Source: Phoronis australis
Lineage: Eukaryota; Phoronida; Phoronidae
Reading direction: 5' to 3'
DNA: 64,000 bases
Assembly (NCBI GenBank): GCA_002633005.1
Contig: NMRA01000107.1
Coordinates: 167,492-231,491, forward strand
The stretch's first letter is position 1; every line of letters begins with the position of its first letter. Positions 48,101-57,600 of this stretch are shown in pieces. The notes beneath the pieces are model-generated. The model saw only the letters and a program-made list of their open reading frames with translations. It made no database searches and had not been told where the DNA came from. The translations under genes were made by a program, and so were the position numbers.

Positions 48101-51100
48101 GGTACAGGACAAGTAATGTTCACACAGTGACTGGATTATTGGTGACCTGGCACCTGTCAGTCACAGTAGGTACAGGACAAGCAATGTTCACACACTGACT
48201 GGACTATTGGTGACCTGGCAGCTGCCAGTCACAGTAGCGACAGGACAAGTAGTCTTTACACCGTCTGGCTAGGGGATTAATTGGATAAAAGGATGAGACT
48301 TGCGCAATACAAATACATGTTAAATAACTCTAGGCTCACTTGTGTGTACATATGCCCAACAATGTCACTCAAGCACTTTGATCTCACGACCCAATCTTGA
48401 AAGTGTAATAGCTGGTATATTAGGCCATGGCCATATAAGCACAAGGTGCAATCTGGGATACATTTAAAAATCCACATTCACTTATAACAAGACCAGTCAT
48501 CAGTGCTTCGACTTAAGTTTTCTTCCGAATCATAAAGTTGAAATGTTGGATAGCTAAAATCACTCCATGAAAATACTGAATAAGAGGGAAAAAAGAAAAT
48601 GAAACAATTCAACACATTTAGCGAGTGTCGTATTCAAATAATGACATTCTACAAAATGCACCTCGTCTCCTACAGTACCCCAGTACTGTACAATGTACAC
48701 ACCTGAATGATGTCAAGCCTAGGTTGTTGGTATTCCTGGGTGAGTGTAAACAGACTGTAAAGAGTCTTCTGCACATAGACTGCTCGCAGAGAGTAACGCC
48801 TAAGCGACTCTAACAGTTGCTTCTCAGTAGCATCACCGGTCACCTAGCAACAGATATACATGACGGCCAACTGAAACTTGACACAGGACCTATCGTACAC
48901 AGTGTGGCGTTTGATCCGGTGTTCTCAGACAAGCACATCTGACGTCACCCCTTACTCTTATCTCTTACAAAAATATTCAAAAATCCTCACAGTAACATAT
49001 GTCACTTAGAAGTGATTGGCATACTCTGATATGAAACACATTTTGCAATAATGACCAAAATGTAAAGTAGTGAAAATGTTAAAATGTAAGTTGGCTAAAA
49101 CCATTCCATGAAAATACTGAATAACAGGAAAGAATAAACTGCAACAATGCAACACTTTCTGTGAATGTCGTATTTTACAAAAAAAACCTAGTCACAGATT
49201 CGCAGGCAAGTTAGCTCTAGAAGACCTATCATAAAAGTTTTTAAGTTAATTTATACATAACTGATTGAACACACAACACTTTTCATTGTTGACAGTCTTT
49301 ATTCTGTTTCGTTCATATCTTCGGAATAAAACGCTACTCTCAACGGAACATAGATGAAGTAACTGACCTAATGACATAATTAAAGCCACATGATATTTCA
49401 TACCCGCCATGTCCCACTGTGTATGTCTCCAGCTTATGCTCTGTGGTGGCATTACTGTGTCATTTTATATTCACTTGAGAATGAAACAAGTATGTTTAGA
49501 AATATTGTGTCGCTAGGTCACTTACTTCATCTATGTTCCATTGAGAGTAGAGTCTTATTCAGAAGATAAGAACAAAACGAAATAAAGACTGTCAACAAAG
49601 AAAAGTGTCGTGTGTTCAATCAATTCTGTATATCCAAAAACTTGCTCCCAAAGTACAGCCAATTTATCCAAAATAATTTTCTGTTGCAGAACCCTGTATT
49701 CCATAATACACGCTGAAGTATAAGAACAAATCACTTAAGCAAAGCTATAGTTACTTGTTGCCCTAGAAATCTTACCACAATATCAGGCCTGTAGTCTGGG
49801 CACTCTGGCTGAGTAAACAGTGGCGACTCACAGGCATCAATCATAGCCAGCCCAAGAAACTCCATCCCCTGGTGGTGCGACAGGAAATCACTGAAACAAG
49901 AACACCAACAGAATTACAGTAGTCAGGGGATATGGCTCGTTAGCTGTCACAGTATCAAGCAAGACAATGAATGCACAAAAACAATGTATATGGAGTTAAC
50001 TTTATGCCTGCTGTTATGATCATTGTTCTACGGTTGATGAAAAATCTCAAACCTACATACACTGTCACCTATAAAAACCTTTTATGATGCTATAAAAATT
50101 ATTTGGACAGGTTAACATCCCGGGTTCAAACAAAAACACTAACAGATCCAGTGGACTTCATAATTTCAACAGCTAGACTGACACTGCATAATTATATTTA
50201 ATGCAATATAGAGTGCTGCATCAGCACATCAAAATGGTAAAGGTGAAAAAGAATGAAGCAGTTAGTCAACAATATCACCTAAGAGCTCAAACAATACAAA
50301 ACAAAAAATGTAACGTCTTATTTCCAACAACAATATCCAAATATTCAACACTTGCCGTTCTGCCAAACAGGATGTCCCAAGGAAATAATCATGCCACCAC
50401 AGCAATGTTGAATATATTGCTTAAACAAATTATAAAGAAATCCATTCTAAAATTGAAAAAAATGGTCAAATCTTTTGCAAATCCACCCAAAACAGTGAAC
50501 AAGAAGCTAGAGTGACTATACCTCAACAGAGGGAGTGACTATACCTAAACAGAGGGGGTGACTATACCTCAACAGAGGTGTGGTTACACCTTCTTTTCCA
50601 GATATATCCAGTGACGTAAGTCTTGGAAGAGACGTGACATCCCTCAGTAGCCGCTCCAGTTGCACCTTAGACTTCTTCAAGTTCATGAACGGTTGTATGG
50701 CAGTGTCATCACTGATGTCCAGGTGGCGTAAGTTGTCAAATTGGCTAAGCACCTCGGCCACACCATGCTCCGCGGCCAGCTGGACATTGTACATGGTCAG
50801 GGACTTCATCTTTTTCCTCAGCATCAAGAGCGGTGTTATGTCTGTCACATGAGTACATGAGATGTCGAGGGTTGTCAGACACGGCAACTCTTGGGACACA
50901 ATGGTCAGGCCATGTTGTGTGAACTCGGTATAACTAACATTGAGAACCTGAAGGCTTTTCAGTTTAGCTAATGAACAGACTAGATGAAGATGTGTTTTAG
51001 ACAAGAACGTACTACGTGATGTATTCAGCACCAAAAGGTTTTGCTGAGACCAGTCACCGAGACAGTCAATAATGTCATTGACAGCAACCTTCTTCAAACC

Positions 51101-51538
51101 GATGACTTCGAGTTCAGTGACTTTGTGAGACTGTAAAATTTTCAATCCTTCCTTAGTAACAGGCGAATCAACAATGGAAACTTTGCGTAACGTAGTAACA
51201 CCTGGATCGAACAACGTCAGCGTCCGATCAGTCAATTTATGTTTCTCAGACATGCGAGTCAGAAGCTGTTCAGATATATTAGCATGAAAACAAGCCTCAG
51301 AGTCCTTGAACACCAACTTGGTGTGCACCACTTCCCCATCGTCCTTCTCTGCAGCAGCTGCAGCTACAGCCACATGGTTGGTCTCTTGGACAGAAGGTTC
51401 AGCGTCTGGCACCTCAGCTTCTGTCCTGATTGGTAGCTCTGTTCCTAGATCAACAGGCTCTTCCTGACAAAGAGCTTCTATATTTTCACATATGTAGTCT
51501 ATAATGGTGTCGTGTAGACTGATTGGAGAGTCGTACAT
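39002..51538 (-). CDS. ZYG11B: ZYG11B, CUL2 ubiquitin-ligase substrate receptor, complete
   Basis: Twelve exons in transcription order: 51538-50568, 49890-49776, 48843-48703, 47266-47090, 45907-45854, 45597-45487, 44998-44857, 44478-44408, 43684-43622, 42982-42785, 41645-41495, 39141-39002 (TAG stop). All have GT-AG edges and join in phase, giving 777 residues (human about 744). The N-terminus SPISLHDTIIDYICENIEAL matches the VHL-box region that binds elongin and CUL2. Leucine-rich repeats follow (LTTLDISCTHVTDITPLL, NLRHLDISDD), then an armadillo-like array with the near-identical LCSDRILQDV, LSALWNLTDESP, NNIAEV, EVSYFAAGIVAHL and EGEMVAYRSF. The family recognises N-terminal glycine degrons. 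An insert of about 45 residues rich in Glu and Ala (near residues 29-72) is not in human. The ATG lies six bases inside an exon after acceptor ttgtag, so the leader is spliced. ZYG11A and ZER1 are relatives; the fit is best to ZYG11B/A. Confidence 0.95.
39564..40509 (+). mobile_element. ~950-bp THAP-associated element, copy 2
   Basis: Terminal inverted repeats of 22 bp, CGTCACC-AGAACTAGGGCAAAA at left and the inverse at right with two mismatches. Near the left end an ATG at 39673 opens MPNKHCRYGKCNSDSRYN, the start of a THAP zinc finger (Cys-x4-Cys), cut off after 25 codons. The rest is shared with 13430-14290, and a shorter inverted stretch with 63690-63870. It is a deletion derivative of a THAP-encoding DNA transposon (P- or hAT-like), in ZYG11B intron 11. 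Confidence 0.7.
40589..40710 (+). mobile_element. tRNA-derived SINE (plus strand)
   Basis: AGTGTGGCCTAATGGGATAA looks like a tRNA A-box head. The B box is less clear (CCTTGAATCAGGCC). It shares the head motif with 24486-24605 on the other strand. It lies in ZYG11B intron 11. Confidence 0.5.
41050..41565 (-). repeat. Exon-edge minisatellite: tandem copies of the ZYG11B exon 11 end with its donor site
   Basis: The 3' end of exon 11 and its splice donor are repeated downstream in the intron. Exon-like edges fall at 41495 (true), 41428, 41361, 41294, 41227, 41151 and 41084, i.e. spacings of 67, 67, 67, 67, 76 and 67. Six of seven keep an AATG|GTGAGT or AATG|GTAAGT donor; the 41227 copy is damaged. 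Units still encode VQLCAVRHVCTRN-like peptide, a diverged form of the true VQLWAVWAVHHVCTRN. Confidence 0.93.
41495..41645 (-). CDS. ZYG11B: ZYG11B exon 11
   Basis: Encodes EGEMVAYRSFSPFFNLL and VQLWAVWAVHHVCTRN, against human CEMVAYRSFNPFFPLL and VQLWAVWAMQHVCSKN, then one base of a split codon. Acceptor tttacag; donor AATG|gtgagt. Phase 1 at the end fits exon 12. Use of the next donor copies would add 67, 134 or 201 bases; only the 201-base extension keeps phase, at the cost of passing in-frame stops that must be checked. Confidence 0.92.
41840..42645 (-). repeat. Family A dispersed repeat, copy A5
   Basis: Reverse-complement orientation: plus-strand cores CACTAGGTGGCTCAGAATG (41938), AACTACCACTAAGG (42213), GCCACTAGGTGGCTCAAAAT (42366) and TTGCCACTGGGGGG (42505). 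It closes at 42600-42640 with the family head CACATATAAATATGTG. It lies in ZYG11B intron 10 and so is sense relative to that gene. Confidence 0.82.
42785..42982 (-). CDS. ZYG11B: ZYG11B exon 10
   Basis: Encodes NNIAEVSSLRERLMTEEF and DIEVSYFAAGIVAHLVSD, compared with human NNIAEVQELHSELMWKDF and EVEVSYFAAGIIAHLISR. These armadillo helices are the most conserved part of the family. Acceptor tttcag, donor CTG|gtaact, phase 0 at both ends. Confidence 0.93.
43622..43684 (-). CDS. ZYG11B: ZYG11B exon 9 (63-bp microexon-like)
   Basis: Encodes LYSDTPTDTRVQVETKVLGLL, matching human SFPTESSIQQKVLGLL. The acceptor attacag at 43685 is the frame-compatible one; using the inner acag at 43677 would open directly onto a stop codon. 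Both candidate AGs lie inside the tandem array described separately. Confidence 0.88.
43665..43902 (-). repeat. Exon-edge minisatellite: tandem copies of the ZYG11B exon 9 acceptor
   Basis: Five copies of a unit of about 45 bp; the plus-strand marker GTCACTGTACAACTGTAATG starts at 43673 (true exon edge), 43717, 43764, 43809 and 43854. On the minus strand each unit reads ATTACAG|TTGTACAGTGAC, so the acceptor and the first dozen exon bases are copied into the upstream intron. Copies at 43809 and 43854 are degenerate. Confidence 0.9.
46440..46935 (-). repeat. Family A dispersed repeat, copy A6
   Basis: Reverse-complement orientation, with plus-strand cores AACTAGGGGTCTCCGTAGTAGT (46503), AATTGCCACAAAAGGGAG (46635) and TGGCCGCTAGGCACG (46786). 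It lies in the ZYG11B intron between exons 4 and 5, again sense to the gene. Confidence 0.75.
47380..48255. repeat. 68-bp minisatellite in a ZYG11B intron
   Basis: Thirteen copies of a unit of about 68-69 bp containing ACTGGACTATTGGTGACCTG, GCAGCTGTCAGTCACAGTAG and GTACAGGACAAGTAATGTTC. Identity between units is very high, with a few shared variants (GCACCTG versus GCAGCTG; GTAAAGGAGAAG) that group copies and show expansion in blocks. The array lies between exons 3 and 4. The unit does not resemble either exon. Confidence 0.95.
49255..49635. mobile_element. ~380-bp MITE with ~115-bp terminal inverted repeats
   Basis: The left arm contains GATTGAACACACAACACTTT, GTTGACAGTCTTTATT and GGAACATAGATGAAGTAACT. 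The right arm, from 49515, has the same in reverse complement (AGTTACTTCATC-like through GTGTGTTCAATCAATT) at about 85% identity. The loop is about 140 bp. It lies in the ZYG11B intron between exons 2 and 3. Confidence 0.85.
50505..50585 (-). repeat. Exon-edge repeat: three tandem copies of the ZYG11B exon 1 donor
   Basis: The plus-strand marker GTGACTATACCTCAACAGAGG starts at 50512, 50535 and 50558, an exact 23-bp period. On the minus strand each unit reads CCTCTGTTGAG|GTATAGTCAC, so the exon 1 end and its donor are triplicated (one copy has TTTAG). Only the first donor (edge at 50568) joins exon 2 in phase; the others shift frame by 23 or 46. Confidence 0.9.
50568..51538 (-). CDS. ZYG11B: ZYG11B exon 1 of the coding region (VHL box and leucine-rich repeats)
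   Basis: Encodes the first 323 residues. MYDSPISLHDTIIDYICENI at the start parallels human ASPYSLLDICLNFLTTHLEK. The acidic/alanine insert EPVDLGTELPIRTEAEVPDA continuing to AVAAAAAEKDDGE follows. Leucine-rich repeats run from about residue 95 to the exon end: LQVLNVSYTEF, LTTLDISCTHVTDITPLL, KSLTMYNV, LRHLDISDDTAI, LTSLDISGKEGVTTPLL. The upstream acceptor ttgtag|GTCAACATG (exon start 51544) means a leader exon lies further right. Confidence 0.93.
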
Positions 51539-51544
51539 GTTGAC

Positions 51545-52331
51545 CTACAAAACAAGACATGAGGTAGTCAGTAAACAGCAGTGTGCATGGCATGGCCAAA
51601 TAATCCAAGGCGACAAACTCACATTATGCAAATAGAGGTAATGGGGAGCCATTAAACCCGAGTGTAAAATAGTTGAACACAAACCAATCAAAAACAGTGT
51701 CCATGTTACTTGAGGACAATAGTCACTTTTGAGAATCTCTGATTTAGAAGAACATGCAATTACTCAGTACATGTTATTTTTTAATGTTTATTATGAAAAA
51801 TACAGTGTACAATAATAACATATAAGCCCAGAAAGCACTAGAGAGTATTTATAGCAGGGCATAACACACTTCGAAGGTGAAACTGGCTCTCAAAACCAAG
51901 GAGCACTAAGAGTGAATATCGTACAGTGTGTCAGGTGAGTAGCCATCTTCAGCAAAAAGGCAAATGAGATGTATTTGTAATATTTACAACCTATCTTCTA
52001 TTTATTTATTGTAATATTTAAAATGAGGGTGGCCTCTTCAGTGACAGCATGACTTCCTTCCAAGAGGGCCCTCAACAACAAAAGGGCCCAACAGACAATA
52101 GCAGAGTATGGTTAAGTATCCACACAGTCAAACAAAAACAATTGCCGAAATGGTAATTTTCCAGTTTTTGAAAGCTCATTGCATTTTTAATTGCTCATAA
52201 TTTCGTCATGAGTAAATTTTTTTTTTTTTTTCATGAGTAAATTGATTACATAAAGTGCACCAATGAAAGAAAGTTTTCGTTATGTTCACTTTAAATTGTT
52301 GAAATATTTGATATCCCTTAATGTATATTAA
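51545..52331. other. ZYG11B 5' intron, no gene seen
   Basis: AT-rich sequence between the exon carrying the ZYG11B start and the Kolobok-like element. A run of 16 T lies at 52217, next to a direct repeat of TCATGAGTAAATT. No coding exon was recognised. Confidence 0.45.
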
Positions 52332-54025
52332 AGGAGAATTCCATCCGATTTAATTAGTCTTTTTTTACCATCTTAATCGGTCTATATCCACATCGCCTCT
52401 TATATGGTGGACCTCACCTTGCTGAGAGGTTTCGCATTAACCTGTCAGGAAGGTGAGAAACGACGCAGTGACGTCAGTGGTTCATCTGCACAGTGAATGC
52501 TGCTATATCGCGGTGCATCGTTCCCGCTTGTCCGAACTATGAAGCTGCGAAGAAAGCGGGTATATCCTTTTTTAGACTTCCTCAAGACCCCGAAATGCTT
52601 AGGAAGTGGCTCACTGTAGTGGAGAATGAAAGGTACGCTGTTAATAGCAAGTATGAGGCCATGAAACATCTCCGTGTCTGTGGCTGGCATTTCATCAACA
52701 GTGATTTCTCTGACGAATTCCAGCTTACCAAAGAACTATCCACACGTTCCGTTGCCTGTGCATGTTCACGGCGTCTCTCTAGTATTTCTTGATCAGTATA
52801 TTCCGGTTCGAATTGATTGCCTGTGAAACCTAACGCTCCGACCTGTGAAGTCTTCGTCGGATGAGCTCTTGACTAAGTCAGGATTGGGGCCGGGCGAGTT
52901 GCCATGTAGACGTTTATTATTCTGCGTTCTGTTTCAAAATGAATTATTCTCATCCTAACCAATGCTTATATAAAACTGAAACAAAGTCTGCCTCATTAGA
53001 TACAATTTGTAATGCCTTTGCAGTATTTGTGAGTGCATTGAAATGTTGAGAAGCCACTGAGCAATGAATAAACCACTGCGTTACCGGCTTTTGATGCCGG
53101 CAATAAAGGTACCGAGGGCACCAAGGCCGTGTGAGCGCATGCTAATTCAGTATTTGCTGACAGAAAACTGTTGTGAAACAATTACTCGATTTTATACGCT
53201 ATGGTCACATGTTAGAGGAATCCTTGTTTAGAAATACAAATACATTATTCAAATCATTGTTACTGTACAACCTTTGACCTGACAGTCTGTAGAAGGGGAA
53301 CCCGACTTCACAGCCCCCAACAAAGTAGATTTTCAGTTTCGTGGCTAATTCTCATTATTTCTTTGGCTCACTATTATAGCCTTTTTGTGACTGGAGGTTT
53401 AGTTTCCAACTATGTTCGTGCCAGTCCCAGCGGCCATGACAGGCCTAATCGGGTTTCGAGCCACTGGCCGGGATAACGAGTGAGTCCGGCCGCAAAAAGT
53501 ACGGGCCTGATCGGGTTCCAAGCCACTGGTTAGGATAACAAGCGTTTTGTGTGTTTAGAACTCAAAAAATCATAAGTCTAAACAACACAGTTCTAGGTTC
53601 TCCTGTCTGTATTTCACGGAAGAATACTACAAATTTATCTCCGAACAGACCCCAAACTCCTGCTATGGACCTTGGTAAATTGGCCTGCTGAACTTTGTAG
53701 GCTACGCCTACGGTGTGTCCAAATACCAATAAATCTGTAACAGCGAAATAAAACAACAATTTTTATAAGAACTCGGTGAATTTTTAAGGGTTTTACATCG
53801 ATGTTTTATTATTTATTGTTGTTAAACGATAAATTAGAGCGATAAGCTGACACCTGAGTAACCCAAGTTGTGAACTGCTGACTGCGTGTGAAACCAATCA
53901 TCCAATGACGTCAATGGATAATTTCAACACCTCCGTCTGCCGTCAGGTGTCAGGTAACGCAAGTAGATATACTCGATCCAAATTGATACAAAATAGGTTG
54001 CTTTTTGGGTGGAATTCTCCTTTAA
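52328..54025 (+). mobile_element. Kolobok-like DNA transposon with TTAA target duplication and THAP fragment
   Basis: A 1690-bp element (52332-54021). The left end AGGAGAATTCCATCC and right end GGGTGGAATTCTCCT form 15-bp inverted repeats with one mismatch. TTAA flanks both sides (52328-52331 and 54022-54025). TTAA duplication, purine-purine start with pyrimidine-pyrimidine end, and a THAP domain together define Kolobok; piggyBac also uses TTAA but its ends start with CCC. Only the THAP part of a protein remains, so it is non-autonomous. It lies between ZYG11B and COA7, likely in the ZYG11B 5' intron. Confidence 0.82.
52493..52792 (+). pseudogene. THAP zinc-finger domain of the Kolobok-like element
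   Basis: The frame contains a complete THAP C2CH finger: RCIVPACPN (Cys-x4-Cys), FFRLPQDPEMLRKWL with the expected Pro and Trp, and VCGWHFINSDF (Cys-x2-His then the F--SDF box). THAP domains bind DNA and are used by P, hAT-related and Kolobok transposases. No ATG precedes the finger in frame; the open frame starts at a GTG, so the true start is lost or spliced. The frame closes after SRRLSSIS without a catalytic domain. Confidence 0.8.
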
Positions 54026-54439
54026 TGCCAAGTTCACGCATACACGAGTTGAAATTTAAGCAGGATGCCAAGCTCACGCACAGCAAGTATGACACAGGGT
54101 TTTTTGGTCAATTTTCATGAGTTTCAAGGGTTAACAGCAACAGACAATTAAACTATGGCCAAAGCGGTCGCACAGTTGGGTAATTCAACATCTTTCAAAC
54201 CTGAAGACCAGTCAAAAATTCTTTTCAGGAACACGCTACTCCTGCATTCCCCTGAAATGATAATTCATTTGCACGCTCGTTGACGTTGTTACAAAAAGAC
54301 AACATCTGCAGAGAAGTTGATGTTGTGAAGCCACGAAGCCTGCTTAATGATGTTGCAGAAACATACAATTAGGGACTGTTTTCAGGCATTAAATTGCTGT
54401 TATGACTTAAAAATATCTGTATTTTGTGTGTTTTATCGT

Positions 54440-54600
54440 TACTTAAATTCTAAACAATCACATAAAATTAATTACATCTGTGGCCCTCAATCGCCTAGTT
54501 CCCCTGGAGGTCGCTTCGAAAACTAAAGTGCTGGACGTGCGAGTTATGTAAACAGGTTGGCTGCTTTGAAGTCGGAGGAGCTTTCCTCAAAATATTTTCG
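54440..54600. promoter_or_regulatory. Candidate bidirectional promoter of ZYG11B and COA7
   Basis: The interval just left of the COA7 start codon is richer in CpG than its surroundings (GGACGTGCGAGTT, GGTCGCTTCGAAAAC). The ZYG11B leader exon must lie to the right of 51544 on the opposite strand, so its promoter plausibly shares this interval. No TATA box was recognised. This is inference from layout. Confidence 0.35.
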
Positions 54601-57600
54601 ATGGCGTATGACTTGAAAGATGAATCTGAGGTGAAGGAATACATACAAAATCTTCACACCGAATTCCAATTTCAATGCCATGGAGAGAAAAGGCCGGATG
54701 GTATGTTTGCCCGGCGTTTGCCGGGGAAAGCCAAGGCTCCACGCAGCCGCAGGCTCCACTCAGCCACGCGGAGCTGCCTGTGGGGAGTGTGGGGACGTGG
54801 GGTGGGAAACCATGCCAACCATGGCTGTGGCTGTGCTAATGGCGGATCCAGGATTTTTAGTTAGGGGCGGGGAAAGGTCAGAGTATTAGCCTGGATTTTG
54901 GCCGCCAGACTTTCACACCCGAACTACAAATGCAAATGGAATCTGGGAGAGTGGGGCATAGCACCAGCTATGCCATAATCTCCTAGCCCCCCCCCCCCCT
55001 CTAAATCTGCCACTGGTGCTTGTGGCAGTGTTGGTTAGGCAATAGGCCTACACCCTTCTGGTGCACCCATGCAGCTGATTGAGACTAAGGGGCTAGGTCC
55101 TGTCTGGCTGTGAGTATTAGTGGATCTGCTGTGCTCGCCTACTTCATCTTGATTCGAGTTGAGATTAAGCAGGATTCCAAGTTCATGCACAGCAGATTAA
55201 CTACTGTCTACTGTATCAGGGGCAGAGCACGGTGGGTAGACAGTCCCACTGTCTGAACTGCATGGGCCAGCGCAGCTACACAATGGGTAGCCAATACTGA
55301 AAGGCTTGATTTCAAAAATAAAATGTTTAATTTATGAGCCTTGTGAATAAATTCCCTTCAGAGTAACAGTCATCATTGGCTATTTCCTGCGTGAACAAGA
55401 TTATTCATGTATTGCCATTTTATTACTGAAAGAGATGATGCATGTTGTCATGGACATACGTTGTCCTTGAGAAATCTCGAGTTCTCGCGTACCTATTTCA
55501 GCTCATGTTATGGCAGACATGCATTATCGCTAAGACTATGCTTAGGAGGCAAACTTGGCTGTCAAACATCTCTGCACATCTTGCCGTTTTCATGAAAATT
55601 TGAGTATGGTTTGGTAGTACTTTACTAGTAGAGCTTGGAAATCCATGTATCTCCGTTTTATTTTATTATATACTAAAAGGGAAAAGGTTTTAAAGAGAGG
55701 CCCCTTTAAGCGACTATTATCGACATAGCATCCGATCCCAAATTGTCCCAGAAGTCTTTGTAAATGTCAATTTGGGCCTTTGTTAGAGTGATTTATGTAG
55801 TGGACACTTGTGATTTTTGTACTAAATTGCATTTTGCGCATGTAAATTGTCCTATTGATATAATACGGAAAGATTTTATCTAAGCATGATTAAATCTGGC
55901 TAATCAGTACATGGACCAGCTGTGAACTGGAACAACTGTGCAGCAAAACTTCCAGAAAGTTTAATTTGATTAATGTGTGTCTTTACTTACGTCACAAGCT
56001 TTTTTAATAGTTTACATTCCACTTACTGGTCTTTTTTTCACTGCAGGTTGCCATAGACTTGGAGATTTTTATGAAGCTACGCAGCAGAACTTCAAGGAAG
56101 CAGCAAAGGTGTTTAAGATGAACTGTGACACCCACAGCTTTGGTCACAGTTGCTTTAAGTATGGCAACTATAACATGCTCGGGAAAGGTCAGTTTTACTC
56201 GGCAATAAATCATTTAAATGTTGTTTGTGCATGTGACTAATCGTATTCACTGCAAAATGTAAAATACGAGTGATTATGCGACATCTGATGAGACTCCTGT
56301 TATGTTTAAGGCACAACATAGTTGTACAGGAGCACTTGAAGTTCTAACCAGTACTATTAATTAATGTAATACGTGTGAATAACAATTTATCAAAAAATCA
56401 CTTTGTACTGAAGTTTAGAAAAGTGGGTTATTGTAATTAACCTGGTATACGTGTTGTCATAGTAGTGCTTCTGATGCAATAAACCAATTTTCTGTCAAAA
56501 AAATACTTTAGATATCAGTACTATAGCAACCATTTGAAATGTATATTATTGTGTTGTTTTAAATCATTGCATTGATATCATATAAGTAAGAATTATTAGT
56601 CTTCATACATGCCATAGGTTGATCACATCACGTGATGTGACGGACATATGGCATGTATTCACAATTAAACGTCTATGAAGTGTAGTCTCAAATTGTTCAC
56701 ATCACGTGATGTGACCCACATTTGGCATGTATTCACAATTAAAATTCTTTGAAATGCAGTCTCACATTGTTCTTTCTTCAGATTAGAACTGATTTATGGG
56801 ATTGACAGTTCATTATTGCTCGAGACAACGCTCGATAAGTTGTCTTGGCCAGACTGAGCATGATCTTTAGCAATAACAGATTGTTAATAGTGTTTCACAA
56901 GCACAGAAATTACCTCTAATCTGAGTGAGTCCTCGGTTTAGTCTAGATGTACAACAGCAATTAGTCTGAACCAGAAGGTGGACTAATTGCTGCTTTCAAT
57001 GCAAGTTATACCCTGGCTCACTTTATTTTTCAAACATTTCTAATCCCAGAGAGGGCTTTACTTCCTTCTTCTACCTGAAAGAAACAATAGTTAACTTTTA
57101 TTATCAACTTTCATGTGCATTCAATGTTCATCAAGTGGCATGATTTCATTTTGATATAGAGTATTTTGTACTGAAACTATTGACTCCTCCCAGTTGATGG
57201 CTTTTTGGCCAATCAATAAAGACACTTTGAAGAAGTTGGCTAATTAGCATTGTGATTTTTAAAGACTGTGTCTACAAGGTTATATATATATATACTGATT
57301 TGGACACTAGAATGCCTGGCTACTTGACTGTTAGGTGTTCGTAGCACAACTCCAAAATTCTGTTTGACGAGTAGGTTTATGTTTTATAATTCTATAATGT
57401 TACTACTGATTGTTTCAGGTTTGGACAAAAAAAATGAATCGGAAGCATTCAAATATTATAAATCATCATGTGACGAAGGGTTCATACCTGGTTGTCATAA
57501 CTACGCTTTGCTTCTTGGCTCCGGAAAAGGAACTGGGCAGAAAGAGTGGAAACAAGCCGAGTCACTATTACAAAGGTGTTGCAGTCAGGACTATGTGGAC

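Noticed and set aside
47380-48255. Possibility that the 68-bp minisatellite is a fourth exon-edge array in ZYG11B
   Set aside because: Its unit was compared with exons 3 and 4 and matches neither edge, so it is not counted with the other three.
54601-54889. Open frame reading through the COA7 exon 1 donor into Arg/Gly-rich sequence
   Set aside because: The homology stops exactly at GATG|gtatgt and resumes at 56047; the read-through part enters a hAT-like fragment.
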